Positions 48,277-56,271 of a DNA stretch of 60,603 nt are shown here, piece after piece; positions within the stretch are counted from its first letter, which is position 1; the number at the start of each line of letters is the position of its first letter. The notes under the pieces were generated by a model, which saw only the letters and a list, made by a program, of their open reading frames with translations, did not search any database and was not told the origin of the DNA. This DNA is from Butyrivibrio sp. (lineage in GTDB: Bacteria; Bacillota; Clostridia; Lachnospirales; Lachnospiraceae), in contig JAGAAO010000077.1 in the NCBI GenBank assembly GCA_017615275.1, forward strand, positions 1-60,603. Reading direction: 5' to 3'. The position numbers and the translations under genes were made by a program.

Positions 48277-48317
48277 CGTCAAGTAAAAAAGTAAATAAAA
48301 TAGGAGTGAAAAGAGAA

Positions 48318-48917
48318 ATGAATATTGTTTGTTTGGACCTTGAAGGCGTGCTCGTTCCCGAAATCTGGATCGCATTTGCAGAAGCAAGCGGAATCCCTGA
48401 ACTGAAAAAGACAACAAGAGACGAGCCCGATTACGATAAACTTATGAACTGGAGAATCGGAATTCTTAAAGAACACGGTCTTGGACTCAAAGAGATCCAG
48501 GAAACCATCGCTAAGATTGATCCCCTTCCCGGAGCAAAAGAGTTCCTTGATGAGCTCAGAAAAACAACACAGGTTATCATCATCAGCGATACCTTTACAC
48601 AGTTTGCTACTCCTCTTATGGAGAAACTCGGATGGCCCACAATATTCTGCAATTCTCTCGAAGTTGCAGAGAGTGGCGAGATTACAGGCTTCAAGATGAG
48701 AATTGAAAATTCTAAGCTCACAACAGTTAAAGCTCTTCAGTCAATCGGATATGAAACCATTGCAAGCGGCGACAGTTACAACGATCTTGCAATGATTCGG
48801 GCATCTCAAGCAGGATTCCTCTTCCGCTCCACTGAAAAAATTAAAGCAGATTATCCTGACTTACCGGCTTATGAGGAGTATAATGAATTATTGGAAGCAA
48901 TCAAAAAAGCTCTCTAA
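48318..48917 (+). CDS. thrH: ThrH-type phosphoserine phosphatase / homoserine phosphotransferase (HAD)
   Basis: A 199-residue HAD phosphatase. Seen: CLDLEGVLVPEIW (motif I, nucleophile Asp, with the ThrH-typical Glu), IISDTFTQF (motif II) and GDSYNDLAMI (motif IV). ThrH of Pseudomonas dephosphorylates phosphoserine and can move its phosphate to homoserine, linking serine and threonine synthesis. The length (about 200) matches ThrH rather than larger SerB. The start is ATG 48318; the open frame extends upstream without a site. The HIT gene follows after 25 bases and is probably co-transcribed. Confidence 0.93.
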   Translation: MNIVCLDLEGVLVPEIWIAFAEASGIPELKKTTRDEPDYDKLMNWRIGILKEHGLGLKEIQETIAKIDPLPGAKEFLDELRKTTQVIIISDTFTQFATPLMEKLGWPTIFCNSLEVAESGEITGFKMRIENSKLTTVKALQSIGYETIASGDSYNDLAMIRASQAGFLFRSTEKIKADYPDLPAYEEYNELLEAIKKAL

Positions 48918-48942
48918 TATTCGTTTATGAAAGGAAAAAAGA

Positions 48943-49362
48943 ATGAAAGACAATAATTGCCCTTATTGTGCGTGCGGAGAAAATCTCGCAAAATTCGGAA
49001 TCAAGATTTGTGACCTTGGCGTAAGCCAACTGGTTCTCTTCAAGGAGCAAAGCCACCTTGGAAGGTGCATCGTTGCATACAAAGATCATGTCAGCGAGAT
49101 GGTTGATATCTCAGATGAAGAAAGAAATGCATTCTTTGCAGATGTTACCCGTGCAGCTAAGGCTATCCACGCTGCTTTTAACCCTGATAAGGTTAACTAC
49201 GGCGCATTCAGTGATACTCTTTGCCATCTTCATATGCACCTTGTTCCCAAATACAAGGACGGCTATGAATGGGGCGGCGTTTTCGCAATGAATCCTCAGG
49301 ATAAATTCCTCACAGATTCAGAATATGACGAGATCATCGCCAAGATCAAAGCCAATCTCTGA
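48943..49362 (+). CDS. HIT family nucleotide hydrolase/transferase
   Basis: A 139-residue histidine-triad protein with the active site HLHMHLVPK (about 100-108). An N-terminal CPYCACGE may bind zinc, as in several HIT proteins. HIT enzymes hydrolyse dinucleotide or adenylyl conjugates; the exact substrate is unknown. TGAAAGGAAAA precedes the ATG. A bidirectional terminator follows. Confidence 0.92.
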   Translation: MKDNNCPYCACGENLAKFGIKICDLGVSQLVLFKEQSHLGRCIVAYKDHVSEMVDISDEERNAFFADVTRAAKAIHAAFNPDKVNYGAFSDTLCHLHMHLVPKYKDGYEWGGVFAMNPQDKFLTDSEYDEIIAKIKANL

Positions 49363-49373
49363 TAGAAATCAAA

Positions 49374-49416
49374 AAATCAGGGGATATCGCATCAAACGGT
49401 GTGATATCCCCTTTAA
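49374..49416. terminator. Bidirectional terminator between the HIT gene and the small peptide gene
   Basis: 12-bp stem GGGGATATCGCA / TGTGATATCCCC (49381-49392 with 49401-49412) with T-runs on both strands (CCCTTT on plus; GATTTTTTG on minus). It serves the HIT gene and the convergent peptide gene. Confidence 0.85.
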
Positions 49417-49451
49417 CATGAACAAAACATTTATCTTAAGCGTTATGCTAT

Positions 49452-49595
49452 TTACTCAGCAACGCGTCCCTCTTCTGTTTTTTCGCTGGTATCATCACTA
49501 GTTTCAACAACAGACATGACCGGCATAGATGCGCCAAAAAATACAAATGAAATAATAGATAATGTAACAAATCTGCTCTTAAATTCTTTACTCAT
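49452..49595 (-). CDS. 47-residue putative secreted peptide
   Basis: A short open frame with a strong ribosome site: GGAGG 7 bases before the ATG at 49595. The peptide starts MSKEFKSRF, has a hydrophobic stretch (about 9-27) ending in small residues, and then a Thr/Ser/Asp/Glu-rich tail to GRVAE; this is a signal peptide plus a 17-20 residue acidic mature peptide. It lies between two clear terminators/gaps and is not a shadow of another gene. It could be a precursor of a signalling peptide or a short surface remnant. No family recognised. Confidence 0.55.
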   Translation of the reverse strand: MSKEFKSRFVTLSIISFVFFGASMPVMSVVETSDDTSEKTEEGRVAE

Positions 49596-49955
49596 TTCGG
49601 TACCTCCATGATTTCCAAAACAACTACACTACGGATTGCAACGTTTACACGGCTTATAACCTTGGTCAATCAGTTCATATTTTTTTCCTCAGGACAAGAG
49701 TGTATCATGATAACTCCGCCACTGACACAAACCTGCAATTAAGTTTGAATAAAAATAGGATGAATAAATCTAATCAATATATTATTTTTTATTACCGTTT
49801 TATATACATTAGAAAAAAAGATTTTCCCTCCGTGATAAAGAATCCTTATCGCCGGACATAAAATCAAGTGAATTTTCAGCGCCGTTGTTCGATGTTAGTA
49901 TTATTCCATTCCATACGGAACAAGTATTTTTTAGAAATCAGAGGAGAAAGAAATT
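49596..49955. other. 360-base intergenic region between the peptide gene and the ABC transporter
   Basis: AT-rich, with no open frame of note. It must hold the divergent promoters of the peptide gene and the ABC transporter. A TATTAT near 49900 could be the -10 for the transporter but no clear -35 was seen. No riboswitch or T-box was recognised. Confidence 0.4.
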
Positions 49956-50819
49956 ATGAGAAAGTTAGCAGCGACACTATTAACAGCAGGCATATTCGGA
50001 ACACTTCTTACAGGATGCGCAAACACAGAAGCTAAAGCCACAGAAGCTCCGGTAGCAGAAGTGTCATCAGATAGCGCAGCTGAACAAACAAAAGAAGAAT
50101 CAGGCGCAAAATCAACATATGAAATTGCAAAAGAAAATGGTTATATAACCTTTGCTACAGAAGGAACCTACGCTCCGTATTCGTTCCACGATGAAAACGA
50201 CAAATTGACAGGCTTTGACATCGAAGTTGCAACCGCAGTTGCAGATAAACTCGGACTTGAAGCAAAGTTCACAGAAACACAGTGGGACGGAATCATTGCA
50301 GGACTCGACGCAGGCAAATATGATGCGATTGCAAATCAGGTTTCCATCACAGACGAAAGAAAACAGAAATATCTTTTTTCCGATCCATACACATACGTAT
50401 ACGGCGTTGTGATCGTAAATGAGAAGAACACAGATATTAACAGCTTTGAAGATCTTAACGGAAAAGACGTAGCACTTACCGTAACAAGTAACTGGGCAGA
50501 ACTTGCAGAGAGCTACGGCGGAAAGATCGTATCAACAAATGGTTTCTCGGAATCCATCCAGCTAGTTATACAGGAACGAGCCGATGCCACAGTAAACGAC
50601 AACGTTACTTTCCTTGATTTCAAGGCAAATCAGCCCGATGCAAGTGCTAAAGTCGTAGCAACATCCGATGAAGCAACAGAGTCTGCCATCCTGATCAGAA
50701 AAGATGACAGCGACCTTCAGGAAGCTATAAATTCCGCACTTGCGCAGATCCGCAATGACGGAACGCTTAAGACCATTTCAGAAAAGTACTTTGGAGAGGA
50801 TATAACAGTTGCACACTGA
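49956..50819 (+). CDS. Polar amino acid ABC transporter, substrate-binding lipoprotein
   Basis: A 287-residue lipoprotein (lipobox LLTGC, C21) with a family 3 solute-binding fold: FATEGTYAPYSFHDENDKLTGFDIEVATAVA (about 51-80, the classic start of SBP3) and later EDLNGKDVALTVTSNWAE. SBP3 with this kind of pattern (FliY/TcyJ/GlnH group) binds cystine or other polar amino acids; which one cannot be told. AGGAGA precedes the ATG. It is followed in the same direction by permease and ATPase, forming a complete importer. Confidence 0.92.
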   Translation: MRKLAATLLTAGIFGTLLTGCANTEAKATEAPVAEVSSDSAAEQTKEESGAKSTYEIAKENGYITFATEGTYAPYSFHDENDKLTGFDIEVATAVADKLGLEAKFTETQWDGIIAGLDAGKYDAIANQVSITDERKQKYLFSDPYTYVYGVVIVNEKNTDINSFEDLNGKDVALTVTSNWAELAESYGGKIVSTNGFSESIQLVIQERADATVNDNVTFLDFKANQPDASAKVVATSDEATESAILIRKDDSDLQEAINSALAQIRNDGTLKTISEKYFGEDITVAH

Positions 50820-50842
50820 TCGTGCGAAAAACGGTGATTACT

Positions 50843-51523
50843 ATGAGCGCAAGACTACTTGAAATAATAACAAACGCCTTACCCAATATTTTAATAGCAG
50901 GAATTACAGTAACCGTACCGCTTACGCTTGTTTCTTTTGCAATCGGAATGATACTGGCAATCATTGTTGCAGTTGTCAGAGTCCTGAACATAAGAGTATT
51001 TTCGGAGTTCTTCCGATTCTATGTCTGGGTCTTCAGAGGAACACCGCTGCTTGTACAGTTGTTTATCATCTTCTACGGCTTACCGGGTGTAGGACTGAAT
51101 ATTCCCGCATTTCCTTCGGCAATAATTGCATTTTCGCTAAATGTCGGAGCTTATGCGTCAGAGACCATAAGGGGAGCTATTCTATCCGTCCCCAAAAGCC
51201 AGACAGAAGGCGCCATTGCCTGCGGACTTACATCCACGCAGGCGATATACCACATAGTCTTACCTCAGGCAATAAAGGCTTGCATTCCCGCACTTTTTAA
51301 CACTTTTATTTCCCTGGTAAAAGACACCTCACTTGCAGCAAACATAACGATAACAGAAATGTTTATGAAAACTCAGAGGATCGTTGCAGTAACTTACGAG
51401 CCGCTTGCACTCTACATTGAGGTTGCACTCATATACCTTCTGTTTAGTACGGGACTTACCTATCTGCAAAAATATGCAGAGAAAAAACTGAGTTATAACT
51501 CGCGTAACGCGCAGATTGCATAA
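50843..51523 (+). CDS. Polar amino acid ABC transporter, permease
   Basis: A 226-residue permease of the His/Glu/Gln/Arg type with about five helices and the EAA loop (SVPKSQTEGAIACGLTSTQA, about 115-134, with the conserved Gly). The start is put at ATG 50843; GTG at 50822, three bases after the substrate-binding gene, extends the frame but has no ribosome site. Gap to the ATPase gene is 12 bases. Confidence 0.9.
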   Translation: MSARLLEIITNALPNILIAGITVTVPLTLVSFAIGMILAIIVAVVRVLNIRVFSEFFRFYVWVFRGTPLLVQLFIIFYGLPGVGLNIPAFPSAIIAFSLNVGAYASETIRGAILSVPKSQTEGAIACGLTSTQAIYHIVLPQAIKACIPALFNTFISLVKDTSLAANITITEMFMKTQRIVAVTYEPLALYIEVALIYLLFSTGLTYLQKYAEKKLSYNSRNAQIA

Positions 51524-51535
51524 GGAGAAACATAC

Positions 51536-52291
51536 ATGATAAAGCTACAAGGCTTGTACAAATCGTACGGAGCAAAAAATATATTAAACGGAATAGATCT
51601 TGAAGTGAACAAAGGCGAAACCGTAGCTATCATTGGACCTTCGGGCGCAGGGAAATCCACTGCTCTTAGGTGCATAAATCTCCTTGAAAGTCCTGATAAG
51701 GGAACTCTTACGATAGGTGAAAAAAGCTATGACCTTTCAAAGCTAACAAGCAAAGATATCCTCGAAATCAGAAAATCAACTGCAATGGTATTTCAGAATT
51801 TCAGTCTCTTTGAGAATAAAACAGCGATTCAGAACATTACTCTTCCTCTTATTAAGGCAAAAAAAATAAGCAAAGCCGAAGCGGAAAAAATAGCACTTGA
51901 GAATCTTGAACAAGTCGGTCTCAAAGATTGGAAAGATCACTATCCTTCTCAGCTTTCAGGAGGTCAACAGCAAAGAGTCGGCATTGCACGAGCACTTGCT
52001 TTAAATCCGGAGGTAATACTTTTTGATGAACCCACCAGCGCCCTCGATCCCGAGAAAGTTCAGGATGTACTTGAGATAATAAAAAGGATTTCAAAAGAAC
52101 AGCACATAACTTCTGTAATAGTCACACATGAGCTTGAATTTGCACTTGATGTCGCTGATAAGATTGTGTTCCTCGCAGACGGAAATATAGTTGAAGAAGG
52201 AACCGCTAAAGAAGTACTGAAAAATCCCAAGGATGAAAGAACTATAAAATTCCTCGGGCACTTCGCAGATAAATTAGAATACGTGATATAA
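51536..52291 (+). CDS. Polar amino acid ABC transporter, ATP-binding protein
   Basis: A 251-residue GlnQ/HisP-type ATPase: Walker A GPSGAGKST (about 33-41), signature LSGGQQQRVGIARAL (about 140-154), Walker B VILFDEPTSALDPE. AAGGAG is placed 8 bases before the ATG. The last 18 bases overlap the VanZ gene on the opposite strand, so transcripts converge here with no intervening terminator. Confidence 0.95.
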   Translation: MIKLQGLYKSYGAKNILNGIDLEVNKGETVAIIGPSGAGKSTALRCINLLESPDKGTLTIGEKSYDLSKLTSKDILEIRKSTAMVFQNFSLFENKTAIQNITLPLIKAKKISKAEAEKIALENLEQVGLKDWKDHYPSQLSGGQQQRVGIARALALNPEVILFDEPTSALDPEKVQDVLEIIKRISKEQHITSVIVTHELEFALDVADKIVFLADGNIVEEGTAKEVLKNPKDERTIKFLGHFADKLEYVI

Positions 52292-52813
52292 AAAGAATAC
52301 CAACAGCGCCCCTGCGACATTCAGGATCAAGTCGTCGATATCGCATGATCCTATACAAAACGCGAATTGAGTAAACTCAATAAAAACAACGATCATAGTC
52401 GTCATGATGACGAACGGAAATATTTTTTTCATTCGCCGAAACAGCACCGGAAGGAAGAATCCAAGCGGTGCTGTTGCGGCAATATTCCCGACGATATTCA
52501 CCATAACAGCTTCAAATGAAGCATTATTTTTAAACAGCCCTGCAATAGTCCTAAACGGAACAAAATTGCTGCGGTTGTCCAAATAGTCTCTTATCTTTTT
52601 ACCATTTCCCAATATAAATTCGGGTTCACTTCTGAATATCCCAAATGTAAGCAGAAACAAAAAAGTCAGATAAAAAATAAATATCGCCCATAAATATATT
52701 TTTATTATTTTTCGCTCACTGCCGGGATGCTTTCTTCCATAGATTTTTACCGCAACAAAAGCAAAAATCACAACTATAAGAAACAATCCCAGAAGCTTTA
52801 AATATGCATACAT
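52274..52813 (-). CDS. VanZ family membrane protein
   Basis: A 179-residue protein with about five helices and the VanZ pattern: NFVPFRTI (about 84), NIVGNIAATAPLGFFLPVLF (about 106-125), and FTQFAFCIGSCDIDDLILNVAGALLG-like residues near 148-170. VanZ of enterococci gives low teicoplanin resistance; here a role in envelope protection is only possible. The ATG at 52813 directly follows the stop of the lipoprotein gene (TGATATG), so the two are coupled. The gene converges on the ABC ATPase. Confidence 0.87.
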   Translation of the reverse strand: MYAYLKLLGLFLIVVIFAFVAVKIYGRKHPGSERKIIKIYLWAIFIFYLTFLFLLTFGIFRSEPEFILGNGKKIRDYLDNRSNFVPFRTIAGLFKNNASFEAVMVNIVGNIAATAPLGFFLPVLFRRMKKIFPFVIMTTMIVVFIEFTQFAFCIGSCDIDDLILNVAGALLVFFLYHVF

Positions 52814-52814
52814 A

Positions 52815-54050
52815 TCAATACACCAATATCTCACTCAGACACGTATCATCATACTTCTCGCCTTTTTGGGCTCCCTTAATTGTTATAGTAATCGTATCCG
52901 TCATAACAGGCTCATCAAGTTCAACCGCATTATTGTTCATACCGGCAAGATATTCGGTATCAGCACCTTCAACGGCATATCCTTCCATTTCGTATTCACA
53001 GATTTTACCGCTACCGAAATCCACCTTAGCACCTGTAACCGTTCCATTTTCAGAAAACAACTTATCATTTTCAGTATATCCGTTACATATCAAAACTCCG
53101 TAAACAAGCTGCTTCTTATCAAGATGAAGCGTAACTGTCTCTCCTACGCCGGTACCCTGAACACCTTCAGCCCAAACTGTAGAATAATCACCGTCTACAA
53201 GGTTCATTCCTGTATATGTTTTATTGGCAGACGGCTGAAGCTCTGAAGAAGTCTCAACCGAAGTTACCTTGATCTTCTCGTCGCGGTATCTTCCGTACAA
53301 AAGAGTTACACCGTATCTGCTTTCAGGATTCTTTGCATACAAAATGTCCGCATACCCCAAAAATGATGTATCTCCGCTGTTGTCAGAATAGAACGCAGGT
53401 CCTGTAAAAAGATAATATCCCTCATCTTCGTAATACTTCATATGTTCAACGCTGTTCCACGGTTCACCGTCAGCAAATGAAAATGGAATGCAACCATCCT
53501 TAACCTGCTCACTTTCAAAAGGAGTAAAATTCTCTTCTCCATATACATCCTTAAACAATGCAACCGCATCTTCCACAGGAATCTTAGTTGTCACATTCTC
53601 CGCATCACTGTCTGCTGTCTTAATTGCTCCGCTAAAAGGAGTATTCCCAAGAAGAACATCATTTAAGATCATTCTGCGAATAGACGCCCTTCTATCATTC
53701 TCCATTTCAGCAAAAACCTTGCCGTTTCCATCATCAAGGATGCGTGATGCAGTTACGCAGTGAGCCATCTCACCAAGAATTTCCTCATTATCCGGTTTAA
53801 CTTCCTCTGTTTGAAGAAGCTTATCAATCTCAGCCTCACACTCGGAAGCAGGGAGCTTAAGATTGCCTGCTCCATCATTTACTGCAGTCTCATTTGAGGC
53901 ATTATCTGTAGCCTCTTCCTGCACTTGTACGGATTCATTTGAACTCGCATTGTCATCCGTAATCTCTATATCATTATTTTTGCTTCCGCAACCGGCCAAA
54001 AGCATAAGGCTTACGCTACCAATAATTGTTACTATCGATCTTTTTTTCAT
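52815..54050 (-). CDS. Lipoprotein with C-terminal NADase-type glycan-binding (discoidin-like) domain
   Basis: A 411-residue lipoprotein (lipobox LLAGC, C21). The N-terminal part is acidic and low complexity (about 22-70), the middle (about 75-265) is an unrecognised domain, and residues about 275-411 match the NADase-type glycan-binding domain: NLVDGDYSTVWAEGVQGTG, GVLICNGYTEN and the terminal YDDTCLSEI signature. It likely binds a cell-wall or surface glycan. GAGAGGG precedes the ATG. Co-transcribed with the VanZ gene. Confidence 0.82.
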   Translation of the reverse strand: MKKRSIVTIIGSVSLMLLAGCGSKNNDIEITDDNASSNESVQVQEEATDNASNETAVNDGAGNLKLPASECEAEIDKLLQTEEVKPDNEEILGEMAHCVTASRILDDGNGKVFAEMENDRRASIRRMILNDVLLGNTPFSGAIKTADSDAENVTTKIPVEDAVALFKDVYGEENFTPFESEQVKDGCIPFSFADGEPWNSVEHMKYYEDEGYYLFTGPAFYSDNSGDTSFLGYADILYAKNPESRYGVTLLYGRYRDEKIKVTSVETSSELQPSANKTYTGMNLVDGDYSTVWAEGVQGTGVGETVTLHLDKKQLVYGVLICNGYTENDKLFSENGTVTGAKVDFGSGKICEYEMEGYAVEGADTEYLAGMNNNAVELDEPVMTDTITITIKGAQKGEKYDDTCLSEILVY

Positions 54051-54096
54051 TCACTAGCCCTCTCTTGCGCTTATAAATAACGTGTTAAATCAAGTT

Positions 54097-54939
54097 CTAT
54101 TTTAACACAATGTAATAAAGCTCTGAAGTATCGTAGTCCTCGGTAACCTCTTCCCAAACATCTTCTTCCGTTTCAATATACCACGTTCCTTCTTCACGTT
54201 TCATCAAGCCATAATCATCATAATTGCCGGATATAGGCTCATACCAATACAAAAACTCTCCAGTCTCCGTATCTCGTGTTATATAATAATCAAGCTCTTC
54301 ATCATGATACTTTTGACCATCTGTAAAAAGCGATTTATCATACTCCTTTTCACGATACATATGATAGGCATTACTATCATACTCATCATACCTATATAAT
54401 TTAATACTATCCGGCAATCCAGTTTCGGAAGAACCTTCTAAAGGTAACTCTTTATTAAAACCAAGAAAATCCCCTGTTTGTTCTTCCATAAACTCCCTTC
54501 TTTCTTTTTCTTCCTCTGTTTGCGGTTCATTATGCATATAATATGAGTTTTCTTTTTGGGTTCGTTCATGCTCCAATTCATCATTATTAAAATGTGAATC
54601 TACGTAAAAATATAATATAAATAAAAACACAAACACACATATCCAAATGATTTCAAAACGCTTTTTTAACTTTCGCATTTCATCATCGTCGTCAGTACCG
54701 AGGATAACTGCTCTTTGCCTATCGCTGATATCCGCTTTTTTCACCTTGCTCATATCATCATCTTCATATGAATCAACATAATTAGGAACTCGTTCTTCCT
54801 CAGCAAAAACAACGTTCACGGGAGCACCACAGTTAGGGCACTCAAATTGAGTCTGTGTATGATCGCCAATATGAAATTGCGTGGTCTTATCACAATAGCT
54901 GCAGGTACCTAAAACATATCTGTTGCCTTTTTTTGTCAT
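54097..54939 (-). CDS. Zinc-ribbon membrane protein with the YWYEPISG C-terminal module
   Basis: A 280-residue protein. Residues about 10-48 form a zinc ribbon (CSYCDK ... CPNCGAP), then a charged part, one membrane helix (about 95-112), an acidic linker, and a C-terminal module (about 195-280) with YHDEELDYY, YWYEPISGNYDDYG and YDTSELYYI. The module aligns closely with that at the end of the 45408-45908 protein. Orientation would put the zinc ribbon in the cytoplasm and the module outside. AAAGGAAAG precedes the ATG. Function unknown. Confidence 0.75.
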   Translation of the reverse strand: MTKKGNRYVLGTCSYCDKTTQFHIGDHTQTQFECPNCGAPVNVVFAEEERVPNYVDSYEDDDMSKVKKADISDRQRAVILGTDDDDEMRKLKKRFEIIWICVFVFLFILYFYVDSHFNNDELEHERTQKENSYYMHNEPQTEEEKERREFMEEQTGDFLGFNKELPLEGSSETGLPDSIKLYRYDEYDSNAYHMYREKEYDKSLFTDGQKYHDEELDYYITRDTETGEFLYWYEPISGNYDDYGLMKREEGTWYIETEEDVWEEVTEDYDTSELYYIVLK

Positions 54940-54959
54940 TTCTTTCCTTTTCTACAATC

Positions 54960-54990
54960 GTTACTTGGTAACACTATTTACAAAAGTAAC
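54960..54990. promoter_or_regulatory. 7-bp inverted repeat upstream of the zinc-ribbon membrane protein
   Basis: GTTACTT (54960-54966) and AAGTAAC (54984-54990), a perfect inverted repeat with a 17-base spacer, 20 bases upstream of the 54939 start. It may be an operator; no consensus promoter was called. Confidence 0.3.
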
Positions 54991-55045
54991 AGTGCGGCAA
55001 CGTTGCATCCGCTGCTCCACACAACAAGCTTCTAACTGCTCTACG

Positions 55046-55077
55046 CAAAAAGCACCGCCTTCAACGCTGGCGGTGCT
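55046..55077 (-). terminator. Terminator of the GH8 gene
   Basis: Minus-strand 9-bp stem AGCACCGCC / GGCGGTGCT with a 9-base loop (55051-55059 with 55069-55077), followed by TTTTTGCG; it lies 10 bases after the GH8 stop. Confidence 0.88.
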
Positions 55078-55086
55078 CCGAAGTAA

Positions 55087-56250
55087 TTACCATATTCTGT
55101 ATTTTCCTGACAGAGCAAGAAGTGCGAAAAGATACAGGCAGTTGTCATAGTATCTTCTCTTTCCCTGTCTGAGCGGCTGATTCCAGAACCACTCAACCCA
55201 TTTTGATGCAATCTCAAAATCGCTGCCGGGTTCCTTGCTGTAAGGAACAGCAAGAGCGCTCTGCGCCATTGTCGCTATGAGTCCGACCGGATGAAGAACT
55301 GGAAGTTCAAGGTTCGTTCCGTCAACTTCATATACGCATCTTACAGCCTCAAGATCTGTTCCGAAGAACTTCATCATCTTAAGAGGAGCTGCAAGCTGAC
55401 CTTCATCTTCGCCAAACCATTCAGCATCAAGTCCTATGTTTGCCGCGGTTCTGTATGCATCACTGAAGAATCTTCCGTGAATACTTCCGTCCCAAGGCAT
55501 GGGATCACTCATAGGAGAACCGTCGAACTTTCCATACTCGGGATTAAGCCCGGTCTCCGGATGGCAAGCTTTTACGAGATACTTTCTGCTCTCTTTGGCT
55601 GCTGTTTCCCAGAATTCTCTGTCTTCTTCATATGCCCACTTTGCAAACAGCTCATAGAAATGAGGCAGATGATATGAAGGATCTGAGAAAGGACATCCCG
55701 GAACAAACAATATAAGGTGATTGTCTCTGTTCCACATCGGCTCGCCGACTCTTCCGTTCTCGCCCTTGTGAATGCATGCTCTGAGTATCTCTTTTGCCTC
55801 AGCTGAATAATTAAATATCCCTTCTCCGTCGCCCCACCTGTGTGAAGCAAAGAAAAGAGCCATCGCAAAGAACTCTTCTCCGTCCGGAGCAGGTCCGTAT
55901 GCATTCTTCTCTCCAGTCACCTGACAGCTCCATGCAAAATATCCTTCATTTTCGCCGTCATTCATCCACATGTAGGTCTTAGCCCACTTCCAGATACGAT
56001 CAAACTCCTCTTTCATATCGAGCTGAACGCACATCATCATTCCGTAGGACATGCCCTCTGTCCTTGCGTCGTGATTTCCCGTATCCTCGAGGTAACCCAT
56101 ATCATTCCCGACAGGATGATAGATTCTCTCCTCTTCAGAACCGTAGAAAAAGACATTAACCGCATCCTTTACCTTCTTTTCGATCTCAGCGTCTGTCTTT
56201 CCTATCTCACTGAATACATTCCTGTATTTGCCGTCAATAATTGCCACCAT
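55087..56250 (-). CDS. GH8 reducing-end xylose-releasing exo-oligoxylanase (Rex)
   Basis: A 387-residue glycoside hydrolase family 8 enzyme without signal peptide, so intracellular. The predicted acid E65 is in DARTEGMSYGMM and the base D264 in RFFSDAYRTA; these correspond to E70 and D263 of the Bacillus halodurans Rex enzyme as I recall it, and the length is almost identical (388). The reaction would be release of xylose from the reducing end of xylo-oligosaccharides taken up by the cell. AGAGGGAA precedes the ATG; it follows the TrpB-like gene by 21 bases, so the two share a transcript although the functions are unrelated. Confidence 0.93.
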   Translation of the reverse strand: MVAIIDGKYRNVFSEIGKTDAEIEKKVKDAVNVFFYGSEEERIYHPVGNDMGYLEDTGNHDARTEGMSYGMMMCVQLDMKEEFDRIWKWAKTYMWMNDGENEGYFAWSCQVTGEKNAYGPAPDGEEFFAMALFFASHRWGDGEGIFNYSAEAKEILRACIHKGENGRVGEPMWNRDNHLILFVPGCPFSDPSYHLPHFYELFAKWAYEEDREFWETAAKESRKYLVKACHPETGLNPEYGKFDGSPMSDPMPWDGSIHGRFFSDAYRTAANIGLDAEWFGEDEGQLAAPLKMMKFFGTDLEAVRCVYEVDGTNLELPVLHPVGLIATMAQSALAVPYSKEPGSDFEIASKWVEWFWNQPLRQGKRRYYDNCLYLFALLALSGKYRIW

Positions 56251-56271
56251 AAAATATTTCCCTCTGCAAAA

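Noticed and set aside
49596-49955. Riboswitch or T-box upstream of the amino acid ABC transporter
   Set aside because: No conserved T-box (TGGN loop) or aptamer pattern was found by eye; an Infernal scan against Rfam would settle it.
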